The notes below the pieces were generated by a model, which had not been told where the DNA came from, searched no databases, and was given only the letters and a program-made list of their open reading frames with translations. From contig JAAVFG010000041.1 in assembly GCA_014800895.1 (NCBI GenBank), forward strand, positions 1-52,248: a stretch of DNA of 52,248 bases, in the 5' to 3' direction. The DNA comes from Bacteroidales bacterium (lineage in GTDB: Bacteria; Bacteroidota; Bacteroidia; Bacteroidales; Muribaculaceae). Of this stretch, positions 34,071-41,568 are shown piece after piece; positions within the stretch are counted from its first letter, which is position 1; each line of letters begins with the position of its first letter. The position numbers and the translations under genes were made by a program.

Positions 34071-34781
34071 ATGATAAGATTTTATGCTCCCGATGTGGAA
34101 TCCACCGGGATGCTTCCCGAAACGGAATCAGGACATTGTTGCCGTGTGCTGCGCATGAAGGAGGGAGATACTCTCTATTGCGTGGACGGCAAGGGGAAAG
34201 AGTTTGAATGTGAGATAACGCTGGCTCATCCCAAACATACGGAGGTAAGAATTTTAAAGACCAATGAGGAGCCTCCTCATTGGTCGCAGCGTATTGTGTT
34301 GGCTGTGGCTCCGACCAAGAATATCGATCGTATCGAATGGCTACTCGAGAAGATAGTGGAGATAGGCGTTAATGAGATTGTGCTTTTGAAATGTGAACAC
34401 AGCGAACGCAAGAATGTGAATGAAGAGCGTCTGCTTAAAATCATTATCTCAGCGATGAAGCAGAGTCTGAAGGCTACTCTCCCGGTATTTAAGGGTATGA
34501 TTCCATTTAAGGATTTTATGGAGAATGTCGATACGGCGCGGCGATATGTAGGCTATTGTGATCATGAATATGAGAGAAAGGAGTTTGCAAAGGAATATCC
34601 GGGTAGAGAGGACGTGACTATACTGATTGGACCGGAAGGTGATTTCTCACCGTCGGAAATAAGCCTGGCAGTGGATAATGGATTTCTCCCTGTAACGTTC
34701 GGTGAGTCAAGATTGCGTACCGAGACAGCCGCCCTCTATGCCGTTACAGGAGTGCATCTGATAGATGTCATCAAGTCATGA
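34071..34781 (+). CDS. rsmE: 16S rRNA (uracil1498-N3)-methyltransferase
   Basis: 236 residues. An N-terminal PUA-like domain (1-70; HCCRVLRMKEGDTLYCVDG) precedes a SPOUT-fold methyltransferase domain with a trefoil knot. Knot motifs are RIVLAVAPTKNIDRIEWLLEK, LLKCEHSER, and the SAM-binding LIGPEGDFSPSEISLA with FGESRLRTETAALYAV. These are diagnostic for RsmE, which methylates U1498 of 16S rRNA in the assembled small subunit. Length is normal. It is probably transcribed with the nucleoside transporter; the pairing has no obvious functional meaning. Confidence 0.95.
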   Translation: MIRFYAPDVESTGMLPETESGHCCRVLRMKEGDTLYCVDGKGKEFECEITLAHPKHTEVRILKTNEEPPHWSQRIVLAVAPTKNIDRIEWLLEKIVEIGVNEIVLLKCEHSERKNVNEERLLKIIISAMKQSLKATLPVFKGMIPFKDFMENVDTARRYVGYCDHEYERKEFAKEYPGREDVTILIGPEGDFSPSEISLAVDNGFLPVTFGESRLRTETAALYAVTGVHLIDVIKS

Positions 34782-34833
34782 TGCACCGAGACAATGATAA
34801 TAGAGGATATCAATAGTAGGACTCAATTTAATC

Positions 34834-34889
34834 GTAAGCATTAACTCAAGTACATCTTGTAGATAAGATGCACTTGAGTTAATGCTTAC
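34834..34889 (-). terminator. Long near-perfect hairpin downstream of hepT
   Basis: 34834-34851 pairs with 34872-34889 (18 bp), then one mismatch (34852/34871; A-C on the plus strand, G-U in minus-strand RNA), then CATCTT with AAGATG and a six-base loop. That makes 25 stem positions. It lies 77 bases beyond the hepT stop. There is no U-tract, so it may stabilise a 3' end or be an independent palindromic element. Confidence 0.5.
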
Positions 34890-34966
34890 AATCTATCCCA
34901 CTCTTACGGAATAACCTTGAGTATGTAGACTTTGGATGATGAATTATTCTGGATAGCGCTCATTTA

Positions 34967-35302
34967 TCATTCAAGTAATCTGGAAATTTCTGCTTTAAGT
35001 AGAGGAAGATGTTTAATAACTACTCCCCATATTATATCAGGTCTTAGGGAATCGTAGGAATGAATTACAAAATTCCGCATATCTACTATTTTTCTTGCAC
35101 TGGTCACCGGAAGATCCGGTATGATTTTCAGAGCACGATTCATTGCCTCGCCGATTATCTCAAGATTCCTTTCTACTGCGCGTCGGAATATTAAGTCGTC
35201 ACAAAATACCTGATACTCTTTTGGTCGAGATTGCATGAATAATTCAATTTCTTCAATCGTCATAAAAATATCTTGAAGATATTTAAGTACTTTCCTATCC
35301 AT
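34967..35302 (-). CDS. hepT: HepT-like HEPN toxin (DUF86)
   Basis: 111-residue helical protein of the HEPN ribonuclease group. The catalytic RX4H with the regulatory Tyr is intact: RNFVIHSYD, Arg76, His81, Tyr83 (RX4HXY). Other family marks are RRAVERNLEIIGEAMNRAL and the end. HepT proteins cleave RNA when free, and partner MntA enzymes AMPylate the Tyr to silence them (family knowledge). The gene overlaps the nucleotidyltransferase gene by eight bases on the same strand, the usual order for this type VII-like toxin-antitoxin pair. All key residues are kept, so the pair should be functional. Confidence 0.9.
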   Translation of the reverse strand: MDRKVLKYLQDIFMTIEEIELFMQSRPKEYQVFCDDLIFRRAVERNLEIIGEAMNRALKIIPDLPVTSARKIVDMRNFVIHSYDSLRPDIIWGVVIKHLPLLKAEISRLLE

Positions 35303-35603
35303 ATATCAATTGCTTCGTTTCATCTACCTCCTGACGAAAATATTTGTTGCGTATCGAAGTATTATCAACTAAATCGACTTCTCTATTGAAAAGAGCCTTG
35401 AGCGCATAGAAAAAGCCGAAATAATTGTCAGCATAATTATTATGGTCTATTTTTGAGTTGAAATTTACAAGTAAATCTACATCACTCGTTTCATTAAATC
35501 GATTTGTGAGTATAGATCCAAAAACATACAATTTATGCACATTGTACCTTTTGCATAACTCGCGTAATCGAGTGATATTATCATAAATGAGTTTCATAAT
35601 CAA
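35295..35603 (-). CDS. mntA: MntA-like nucleotidyltransferase antitoxin
   Basis: 102-residue minimal nucleotidyltransferase. The active-site signature is complete: YVFGSILTNRFNETSDVDLLV, with Gly29-Ser30 and the metal ligands Asp41 and Asp43. A third acidic position is EVDLVD near residue 77. It is the first gene of the pair and overlaps hepT. Proteins of this type transfer AMP to the conserved Tyr of HepT. A good start is ATG at 35603; Met3 is possible. Base composition is AT-rich relative to flanking housekeeping genes, in line with a mobile defence or maintenance module. Confidence 0.9.
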   Translation of the reverse strand: MIMKLIYDNITRLRELCKRYNVHKLYVFGSILTNRFNETSDVDLLVNFNSKIDHNNYADNYFGFFYALKALFNREVDLVDNTSIRNKYFRQEVDETKQLIYG

Positions 35604-35759
35604 ATAAATCTACCTCGTAAAAATAATAAATATAACCGACAGCACAAAATAATTTACAGCTGTCCGATAAAAATTTAAAAGAGGGTGTTGGCTTCCTTTT
35701 TTTGTTGACTTCCCCTTTTGGGAGAAGCTGTCAGGAATACTACGAGAAAATGCATCCGC

Positions 35760-35865
35760 GTTAAGAACCGCCGTATGCCGAACTGCACGTACGGTGGTGC
35801 AAGAGACCGGTAAACACGAAAGTAGGAGATAAACACCTATGATTAGTGTTTACCTCCTACTCGAT
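35760..35865 (+). mobile_element. Group II intron 3' fragment (domains V-VI), decayed
   Basis: CGTTAAGAACCGCCGTATGC (from 35759), then CGAAC, then ACGTACGGTGG is the pattern of intron domain V: outer stem 35769-35777 with 35788-35796 and the conserved GTA/TACGG core. The distal stem GCC/TGC is mismatched where intact copies pair. GGTAAACAC (35809-35817) pairs with GTGTTTACC (35846-35854) as a domain VI-like hairpin, and CTCCTACTCGAT (35854-35865) resembles an intron 3' end. No reverse-transcriptase ORF or 5' part is present, so it is a remnant. The hairpin 35821-35828/35854-35861 with 35830-35836/35846-35852 is an alternative fold and may end the minus-strand M23 transcript. Confidence 0.55.
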
Positions 35866-35906
35866 TATAGATTAGAAATGCTTTATTTCTATGTCCGGAT
35901 AATTTC

Positions 35907-36833
35907 TTATTTCAGTTTAAGGATCATCCCGGTACGGATAGGATCTGTCTTCTCCATGTTGTTGAGACGACGGAGAGTAGTAGCGGACATACCATACTTT
36001 CTCGCGATAGCAGCCACAGTGTCGCCGCTCTTGACAGTGTAAGTAGCCGCCATTTCGCTACCCTGCTTGTAGGGGTTGTGGATCTCGTTTTGACGGGAAG
36101 GCGCGAAGTTACGCGGCTGAGTATACGTTTTCTTGGAGAATGTATAAGTATCGGTATGAGTAGTGTGATTAGCGAAGTCGAAAATCGCCGCGGGGTTGAT
36201 GGCATATCCCATGAAACGAGTCTCGAAGTGGAGGTGAGGACCTGTGCTTCTGCCGGTATTGCCTCCGAGACCGATAGGATCGCCTGCCTTTACAGTCTGG
36301 TCGGGCTTCACGAGGTGACGGTTAAGGTGACCGTAAACAGTCTCGAGTCCGTTGGGGTGGCGTATAATGACGTAGTTGCCATATCCTTTAGCCTCATAAT
36401 TAGTGAGGCGCACCTTGCCGTCGAAAGCGGCATAGATAGTGTCATTGGAGCGGATACCGATATCCACACCCTTGTGCATTCTTCCGAAACGGGCACGGTA
36501 GCCGTAATTGGAAGTGATTTTGCCTTTATGAGGCATTGCGTAACCGGTAACGTCGATCACCTTGGTAGAGGGGACGTCAGCTTCCTTAAAGGGGTTTACG
36601 CTTTTGCTGTTCCATCCTTCAGTAAAGATATCAATTTCAGGCTCAAGGTCGTCGTTGAAGTCTACATATGAACTCTGATCGATGAGTTTGATCTGATCTT
36701 TGCTTTCAGCTGCTTTCGCAAGGAGCTGTTTGTGAGCCTTTGAATGAGCGGCAGAAGAGAGATTCTGTGCTTCAGCGCCTGCAACGCTCAAGGCTGCCAT
36801 TAAAATAGTTCCGAGTATTGTCTTGCCAAACAT
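35907..36833 (-). CDS. M23 endopeptidase with C-terminal LysM
   Basis: 308 residues, exported (signal peptide 1-22, ending AEAQ). A linker of about 70 residues precedes the M23 metallopeptidase domain (about 95-220). Zinc ligands are present: HKGVDIG (His120, Asp124) and GPHLHFE (His200, His202), with YGHLNRH (His169). A second linker rich in Thr leads to a C-terminal LysM module (about 264-307; YTVKSGDTVAAIARKYGMSA). It should bind peptidoglycan and cleave peptide cross-links during growth or division, or activate an amidase if it acts like NlpD; here the active site is intact, so real cleavage is expected. Monocistronic. Confidence 0.92.
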   Translation of the reverse strand: MFGKTILGTILMAALSVAGAEAQNLSSAAHSKAHKQLLAKAAESKDQIKLIDQSSYVDFNDDLEPEIDIFTEGWNSKSVNPFKEADVPSTKVIDVTGYAMPHKGKITSNYGYRARFGRMHKGVDIGIRSNDTIYAAFDGKVRLTNYEAKGYGNYVIIRHPNGLETVYGHLNRHLVKPDQTVKAGDPIGLGGNTGRSTGPHLHFETRFMGYAINPAAIFDFANHTTHTDTYTFSKKTYTQPRNFAPSRQNEIHNPYKQGSEMAATYTVKSGDTVAAIARKYGMSATTLRRLNNMEKTDPIRTGMILKLK

Positions 36834-36885
36834 AGTAAAACGTTTCTAATCTTTTTTTAATTCTAAAAGTGCGGGTTATCTATCA

Positions 36886-37347
36886 TCAAATTTCATCCTT
36901 TGCATACAGGTCGTAAAGTCCTGAGGGGATGTAATCAAAAATTTCTTCCGGACGGAAGAAGCGGTTGATTTCCGCTTCGGCGTTCTCAACAGAGTCGCTT
37001 GCGTGAACAATGTTCTGCTGACCGCTTACGGAGAAATCTCCGCGGATGGTGCCGGGGGCAGCTTTTCTGCCATTTGTAGAGCCTGTCATATTTCTGAAGA
37101 CTTCCACTGCATCAATGCCTTTAAGCACCATTACAATGACCGGAGAGGTCATCATTGATTCGACGAGGAGAGGAAAGAAGGGCTTGTCTACCAAATGAGA
37201 GTAATGCGCCCTTAATATCTTTTCATCAAGCTGCATCATTTTCATTCCGCAAATGATGAGGCCTTTCTGTTCAATTCTTTTTACCACTTCGCCGATGAGT
37301 GAACGCTCAATGGCACATGGTTTCAAGATTGCGAGAGTTCTTTCCAT
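36886..37347 (-). CDS. ndk: Nucleoside-diphosphate kinase
   Basis: 153 residues. It transfers phosphate from ATP to NDPs through a phospho-His. The motif NIVHASDS holds catalytic His115. LAILKPCAIERSLIGEVVKRIE, YSHLVDKPFFPLL, RNMTGSTNGRKAAPGTIRGDF and the end match the family throughout. Relative to E. coli Ndk it has the slightly longer C-terminus (EEIFDYIPSGLYDLYAKDEI) usual in Bacteroidetes. It has its own promoter upstream on the minus strand and is not visibly linked to the M23 gene 52 bases downstream. Confidence 0.97.
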   Translation of the reverse strand: MERTLAILKPCAIERSLIGEVVKRIEQKGLIICGMKMMQLDEKILRAHYSHLVDKPFFPLLVESMMTSPVIVMVLKGIDAVEVFRNMTGSTNGRKAAPGTIRGDFSVSGQQNIVHASDSVENAEAEINRFFRPEEIFDYIPSGLYDLYAKDEI

Positions 37348-37810
37348 GGTTAAACATTTTTTAAGACTTTGTGTCTTAGTTGACTCAAATATAATGCGTT
37401 AAGTCGGCTTTTGCAATTTGTGAATGTTATTTTTTGTAAAAAATTCCTTCCTATTGTTTATAACTATCAGTAATTATATGATAGACAGATAGATAACCAA
37501 TTTTAAAAATTTTCAGCTTCAAATGAACAATTTGCACAAAGCGTTTATTGCCGTGCAATTTTGAATTTATTGAATTGTGAAAATTTGTTAACGTCATCTT
37601 AATCTCAACAGCATCAGCCTATTAACGTATTTCTCTTTTCTTCTGTCTACTTAACGCTCTTTTCTCCATTTTATTTGGAGGTGAGGATAAAAAAAGGATG
37701 GATAGAGAAGGAATAATTTGTAGCATTGAACTAATTTATAAAAACTGTTGTATTAATTTTCAAAGGGGAATTGTTATAAAAGCGTAAAAATCACTTAACA
37801 ATAAGTACGA
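37348..37810. other. 463-base intergenic region between ndk and the mechanosensitive channel gene
   Basis: AT-rich divergent region. On the minus strand ATTG (37417-37414), 20 bases, TATATTTG (37393-37386) is the probable ndk promoter. A small hairpin AAGAC-ACAAA-GTCTT lies in the ndk leader (37362-37376). On the plus strand I find no good TAnnTTTG box before the channel gene; GAATAATTTG near 37710 is only a partial match. No ORF, tRNA or obvious repeat was found. Confidence 0.5.
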
Positions 37811-39325
37811 ATGAATCCATTATTAATGACAGCGCCTGCAAAGGCTGCCGAGGAGGCGGGGAAGCATATTGACTTAGGTATGGATGCCGCTCCCGTTGAG
37901 ACCACTTATGCTATTGGCAAATGGCTTATGAAAGGGGTGGAGTGGGTCCTGAATATGGTAGGGCTTGAACATCATCCTACTCTTGTCACATTCATATATG
38001 CTTGTCTGGTATTCATCATTGCGTTGTTTATCGGTCGTTTCGTGCAGTGGCTCGTAGTGCTTATCCTCAATAAATTGGGTCCTCACTTGAATTATGACAT
38101 ATATAAAAGTCTTGTAAAGGAGAAATTCTTTTCCAAGATTTGCAGGGTGATTCCTGCATTCGTATTCCTTATAATGATTTCGGTGACGTTAAATTCTCAT
38201 GAATCTTTGTCGGCGTTGCTCTCGAAATTCTGCTGGATTTATGTGATGATAGTGTTGGCTTACTCCCTATGTGCCCTCACCGATTCTATCTGGCATCAGG
38301 TGGATTCCCGCGCCAATAAGCGGCATCTCCCTTTAAACGGAGTAGTCCAGCTGGTCAAGCTTATAATATGGATTGTCTGTATCATTTCAATTTGCGCTAT
38401 CTTGCTTGATAAATCCCCGGGATCTTTATTGGCGGGACTTGGTGCTTTTGCCGCCGTTCTGATGTTGGTATTCAAGGACAGTATTCTTGGTGTGGTGGCG
38501 GGAGTGCAGCTGGCTGATAATGATTCTCTTCATGTCGGCGACTGGATCGCCGTGCCCGGCACGGATGCCAACGGAACAGTCATGGAGGTAGGACTGACAG
38601 CCGTAAAGATTGAGAACTGGGATAAGACAGTCTCAACAATTCCTCCTTATAATTTAGTGACAAACGGGTTCAAGAATTATCGCAATATGTCGCTATCCAA
38701 TACCCGACGTATACAGCGTAATTATCTTATAGATGCCGATAGCGTAGTGGAGACCACACCTGAAATGCTCGCAAAATTTGCCGAACTTCCCTTGATGAAG
38801 GATTGGATCGAGAAGAAGATCGAGCAGAAGAAAGCAGGAAAGGTCGAGAATGTAAATAATACCGCCGGTCTTGTGGACGGATCTATTGAGACCAATCTCG
38901 GTGTGTTCCGTGCATATGTCAAACTATGGCTTGATAGTAACCCCAACATCTCGCACGAGGATACATGCTTTATCTCCACATTGGGACAGACCTCTGCCGG
39001 TATACCATTGCAAGTGTATTGCTTCACATCCACCTCTTCATGGCTGCCCTATGAAGGAATACAGTCAACGGTATTCGAACATCTTGCCATCATGCTTTAT
39101 CGCTTCAATCTCTATACCTTTGAATATCCTACCGGCAGGGATGAGATCATAGATGGTTATCTGAGTCCGGGTAAGAACCCGAAGGATGTGTTCGGTATGC
39201 CATATCCTCTCTTTTACGGGTCAGGAAGTCCGGAGCGTCCCGCCACACCTCCGGCGAATCTTTATCCCGGTTCTAATCCGAATCCGGCACCTTCACCGGC
39301 TCCGGCATCTGACACAAAAAGCTGA
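37811..39325 (+). CDS. Mechanosensitive channel, YbdG/MscM-like
   Basis: 504-residue inner-membrane protein of the MscS superfamily. Five hydrophobic helices occupy about 55-225. The pore helix and following beta domain are recognisable: LLAGLGAFAAVLMLVFKDSILGVVAGVQLADNDSLHVGDWI, then VMEVGLTAVKIENWDKTVSTIPPYNLV. The insertion after that (SNTRRIQRNYLIDADSVVE) and the size match YbdG rather than MscS itself. The C-terminal 35 residues are Pro-rich and probably disordered. Role: tension-gated release of solutes during osmotic downshock, or stress sensing as proposed for YbdG. It is followed by a terminator that overlaps the next promoter. Confidence 0.88.
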   Translation: MNPLLMTAPAKAAEEAGKHIDLGMDAAPVETTYAIGKWLMKGVEWVLNMVGLEHHPTLVTFIYACLVFIIALFIGRFVQWLVVLILNKLGPHLNYDIYKSLVKEKFFSKICRVIPAFVFLIMISVTLNSHESLSALLSKFCWIYVMIVLAYSLCALTDSIWHQVDSRANKRHLPLNGVVQLVKLIIWIVCIISICAILLDKSPGSLLAGLGAFAAVLMLVFKDSILGVVAGVQLADNDSLHVGDWIAVPGTDANGTVMEVGLTAVKIENWDKTVSTIPPYNLVTNGFKNYRNMSLSNTRRIQRNYLIDADSVVETTPEMLAKFAELPLMKDWIEKKIEQKKAGKVENVNNTAGLVDGSIETNLGVFRAYVKLWLDSNPNISHEDTCFISTLGQTSAGIPLQVYCFTSTSSWLPYEGIQSTVFEHLAIMLYRFNLYTFEYPTGRDEIIDGYLSPGKNPKDVFGMPYPLFYGSGSPERPATPPANLYPGSNPNPAPSPAPASDTKS

Positions 39326-39347
39326 TATTTGCGGTAGAAAGATATAT

Positions 39348-39392
39348 TCCTCTCTGACGTTTTGGCGACAGAGAGGATTTTTCTTAATTTTG
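39348..39392 (+). promoter_or_regulatory. Terminator of the channel gene overlapping the hu promoter
   Basis: TCCTCTCTG (39348-39356) pairs with CAGAGAGGA (39369-39377) and is followed by TTTTTCTT. The loop contains TTTG (39361-39364), which stands 20 bases before TAATTTTG (39385-39392), a consensus promoter for the HU gene at 39418. Termination and initiation signals thus share the same bases. Confidence 0.65.
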
Positions 39393-39417
39393 CAATAGAA
39401 AAGATCGATCCTAAAAA

Positions 39418-39693
39418 ATGATGGAGAATAAAAGATTTATTGAGGAGCTTGCCCTCCGTATGGGAATGGATAAGGATAAGACGGCGAAAACCATAGAGCA
39501 GTTAAGCGAGATAATAGGGGAGACTGTCAAAGAGGAGGATTGTGTTGTGGTGCCATCTTTCGGAGCTTTCGAACCTAAAAAGAAGATGGAGCGGGTGATG
39601 ACGCATCCCTCTACAGGCAAACGCCTGCTTGTGCCTCCCCGTCTGACATTAGGTTTCAAACCTTCATCCACTCTTAAAGCATCCATTAAATAG
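39418..39693 (+). CDS. HU/IHF-family DNA-binding protein
   Basis: 91 residues, a full HU monomer. Helices RFIEELALRMGMDKDKTAKTIEQL are followed by the strand core VVPSFGAFEPKKKMERVMTHPSTGKRLLVPPRLTLGFKPSS. The arm is less basic than in HU of E. coli and lacks the usual RNPxTG tip (it has HPSTGKR), which places it among divergent Bacteroidales HU proteins. It lies 12 bases before a second HU-domain gene, and the two are surely co-transcribed; they may form a heterodimer. Met2 is an equally good start. Confidence 0.88.
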   Translation: MMENKRFIEELALRMGMDKDKTAKTIEQLSEIIGETVKEEDCVVVPSFGAFEPKKKMERVMTHPSTGKRLLVPPRLTLGFKPSSTLKASIK

Positions 39694-39705
39694 CATTATA
39701 TTATT

Positions 39706-40845
39706 GTGAATAACAAGATAAACATACCCGCATTAGTAGCCCACCTCGCATTAAAGTCAGGATTATCAAAAGAGCAGAGCGAGAGATTTATCTCAGAGTT
39801 TTTCGGCTTGATTGAAGAGGCTTTAAAAGAAGGGGATACTGTTAAGATAAAGAGTCTCGGCACGTTCAAAACAATGAATGTAGAGACCCGCAAGAGTATC
39901 AATATAAATACCGGGGAGGAGATTCTAATTCCCGGTCATCGTAAGATAGTGTTTATTCCCTCCAAGGAATTGGCTGAGGAGATCAACGCTCCTTTCAGCA
40001 TGTTCGAGACAGTGGAACTCAATCCTGAGGCAGAGTCTGCTCTTATAGATGAGTCGGAAAGAAAATTGCAGCCTATACCCGAATCTGTTATAATAAAGGA
40101 AGAAAAAGAGGAAGAATCCGAGGAAGAGACATTGCCGGCTATTTCCGAAGGTGAGGCTGTTTCAAACATCTCTGAAGGAGAGGGTGATTCATGTATCTCC
40201 GGGGAAGAGTCATTGCCAAATACTTCCGAAGAGGAGGTTGATTCAGATATCTCCGGGGAAGAAGCTGTGCTAGACAGTGAAAGTGAAGAAATTGTCGAGG
40301 CTTTTATTCCTTCGCATAAGAAGTCAGCCAAGAAATTCTGGTGGGGATTTATATGTGGTGTGGTTTTAGCTCTCATCGGTGGATTATGTGCCTATTGGTT
40401 CTTCATTAGCGCCGTTCTGGGAAAAAAAGAGAAAATTACCGAAGTCGTTACTGTTGCAGATATAGAAAAGAAAGCCGATACTATCAATATAGATACGTCA
40501 GAAATAATGCCGGCGGAAGTTGATTCATTAGATGCTTCCGGGGAAGAATCGTATCCCGATACCAAGCCTTCTGACATGTTGGCGGAAGATGCGATTGCGA
40601 TAAAAGATGTGATAGGTGATCATTATTACCTCACTACAATGGCGGCGAAGCATTACGGAAATAATAATTTCTGGCCCTATATATATGAGGAGAACAAATC
40701 ATTTTTAGGGCATCCCGATCGTATAAAACCAGGCACGGCAGTAATGGTGCCTCCACTTTCCAAATATGGAGTCTCCCCCTCGAATCCCGCAGATGTAAGA
40801 AAAGCTAAGCAGTTGGGAGAAGAGATATATAAAAAGTGGAGATAA
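39706..40845 (+). CDS. HU domain-transmembrane-LysM-like fusion protein
   Basis: 379 residues from a GTG start (no ATG is available near the HU domain). Residues 1-95 are an HU-type domain (LALKSGLSKEQSERFISEF, TVKIKSLGTFKTMNVETRKS, then PGHRKIVFIPSKEL). An acidic, repetitive linker (about 130-200) contains recurring ISGEE/SEGE units. One transmembrane helix follows (about 212-233, WGFICGVVLALIGGLCAYWFF) with Lys before it, so the HU end is cytoplasmic. The C-terminal domain (about 305-365) is LysM-like: YYLTTMAAKHYGNNNFWPYIYEENKSFLGHPDRIKPGTAVMVPP. The layout could tie DNA to the membrane or sense the envelope. The relation of HU domain to DNA binding is untested here; such fusions appear restricted to Bacteroidetes (from memory). 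Confidence 0.85.
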   Translation: MNNKINIPALVAHLALKSGLSKEQSERFISEFFGLIEEALKEGDTVKIKSLGTFKTMNVETRKSININTGEEILIPGHRKIVFIPSKELAEEINAPFSMFETVELNPEAESALIDESERKLQPIPESVIIKEEKEEESEEETLPAISEGEAVSNISEGEGDSCISGEESLPNTSEEEVDSDISGEEAVLDSESEEIVEAFIPSHKKSAKKFWWGFICGVVLALIGGLCAYWFFISAVLGKKEKITEVVTVADIEKKADTINIDTSEIMPAEVDSLDASGEESYPDTKPSDMLAEDAIAIKDVIGDHYYLTTMAAKHYGNNNFWPYIYEENKSFLGHPDRIKPGTAVMVPPLSKYGVSPSNPADVRKAKQLGEEIYKKWR

Positions 40846-40871
40846 TAGTATATGTATTTATTCACAAAAAT

Positions 40872-41057
40872 TTACTTTCGGGCGTATGCTCGGATCGCCT
40901 CAATGATAAAGGCAGACTTATTGGGATATCGGTCCAGAATCTCCACCACATCCTGAGGAATACGGATAGTGATTGACTTTGCGTCCGCTCTCCCCTGCGG
41001 TCTGCCTGCGCCCTCTCTTCGGCCGCCCCGAGCGTTTTTCTTTTCGGTCTCTTGCAT
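40872..41057 (-). CDS. Small ribbon-helix-helix protein
   Basis: 61 residues. A flexible basic start with GGRREGAGRP, seen in many phage and mobile-element small proteins, is followed by a ribbon-helix-helix core: SITIRIPQDVVEILDRYPNKSAFIIEAIRAYARK. Likely DNA-binding, dimeric, possibly an autorepressor. It points away from the tail-like module and lies at its left border. It has the same build as the 61-residue protein at 42159-42344, so the two may be paralogous regulators of this module. No partner toxin is next to it. Confidence 0.65.
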   Translation of the reverse strand: MQETEKKNARGGRREGAGRPQGRADAKSITIRIPQDVVEILDRYPNKSAFIIEAIRAYARK

Positions 41058-41082
41058 AATTAGGATAAAAAATATAAATTTG
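41051..41082 (+). promoter_or_regulatory. Plus-strand promoter of a candidate small RNA
   Basis: CTTG (41051-41054), 20 bases, TAAATTTG (41075-41082); start near 41089. No ORF follows before the terminator at 41224-41260. Confidence 0.45.
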
Positions 41083-41088
41083 TCAGCA

Positions 41089-41260
41089 AAGCGGAAGAGT
41101 GTGAGGCTTGGGAGCTTCCCCGGAAGTTTAGAACTTTATTTTAAACGTCCACCATTTGAAAACGATTGTCAGTTCAGCTTTCATACGTCTTCCGTTTTCA
41201 GCTATTTAAATACACTTTTAGGGTTCCCTCCGGTAATAGATCCGGAGGGAATTTTCTTTT
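41089..41260 (+). ncRNA. Candidate small RNA between promoter and terminator
   Basis: About 170 bases run from a predicted start near 41089 to a strong terminator: TTCCCTCCGG (41224-41233) with CCGGAGGGAA (41242-41251), then TTTTCTTTT. GAAAACG and CGTTTTC (near 41158-41202) could pair, and GTTTA/TAAAC forms a smaller stem. There is no credible coding frame. I recognise no known RNA family. Confidence 0.4.
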
Positions 41261-41285
41261 GAAATAAAAAAATCTGCTCCCGCCC

Positions 41286-41316
41286 CTTGCAGTTCCAAAG
41301 TTTATTATTAACTTTG
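41286..41316 (+). promoter_or_regulatory. Promoter of the structured leader RNA
   Basis: CTTG (41286-41289), 19 bases, TAACTTTG (41309-41316). Transcription should start around 41322, at the first arm of the repeat described next. Confidence 0.55.
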
Positions 41317-41319
41317 CAG

Positions 41320-41568
41320 TGCGATAAATTCATGATTGTTTGACAATCCCGCAGAGCTTCGGTTAATGCTCGATATATTCTCGGGCTTTTTTTATGCCCG
41401 ACCCTTCTGACTTCCGGCGCATCATCCCGGAGTCAGCCACATATATATGACAGCCTACGGCTGCCGGTCCGAAATTAATGTATGCTCCTACGGGATTGTA
41501 TCATGAATTTATCGCAACGGATCGGCAGCCGTTTTTTTGTCTGCCTTGCGATAAATTTATGATACAAT
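41320..41568 (+). ncRNA. Highly structured leader RNA (or MITE-like palindromic element) with three-copy arms
   Basis: Arm A TGCGATAAATTCATGAT (41320-41336) is the exact complement of arm B (41500-41516). After a six-base bulge, ACAATCCCG (41343-41351) pairs with CGGGATTGT (41491-41499). This 26-bp long-range helix encloses several hairpins: GGGC/GCCC around a T-run near 41390, CTGACTTCCGG/CCGGAGTCAG near 41407-41436, and AGCC/GGCT near 41452-41463. Arm B can instead pair with arm C (41547-41568; 21 of 22 positions), which reaches into the ATG at 41567. A-B and B-C pairing exclude each other. A terminal-inverted-repeat element of 197 bases is the other reading; I see no target-site duplication. 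Confidence 0.5.

Noticed and set aside
40872..41057. RHH gene as antitoxin of a toxin-antitoxin pair
   Set aside because: No small toxin-like gene is adjacent on the same strand; the neighbours are the HU-LysM gene and a non-coding region.
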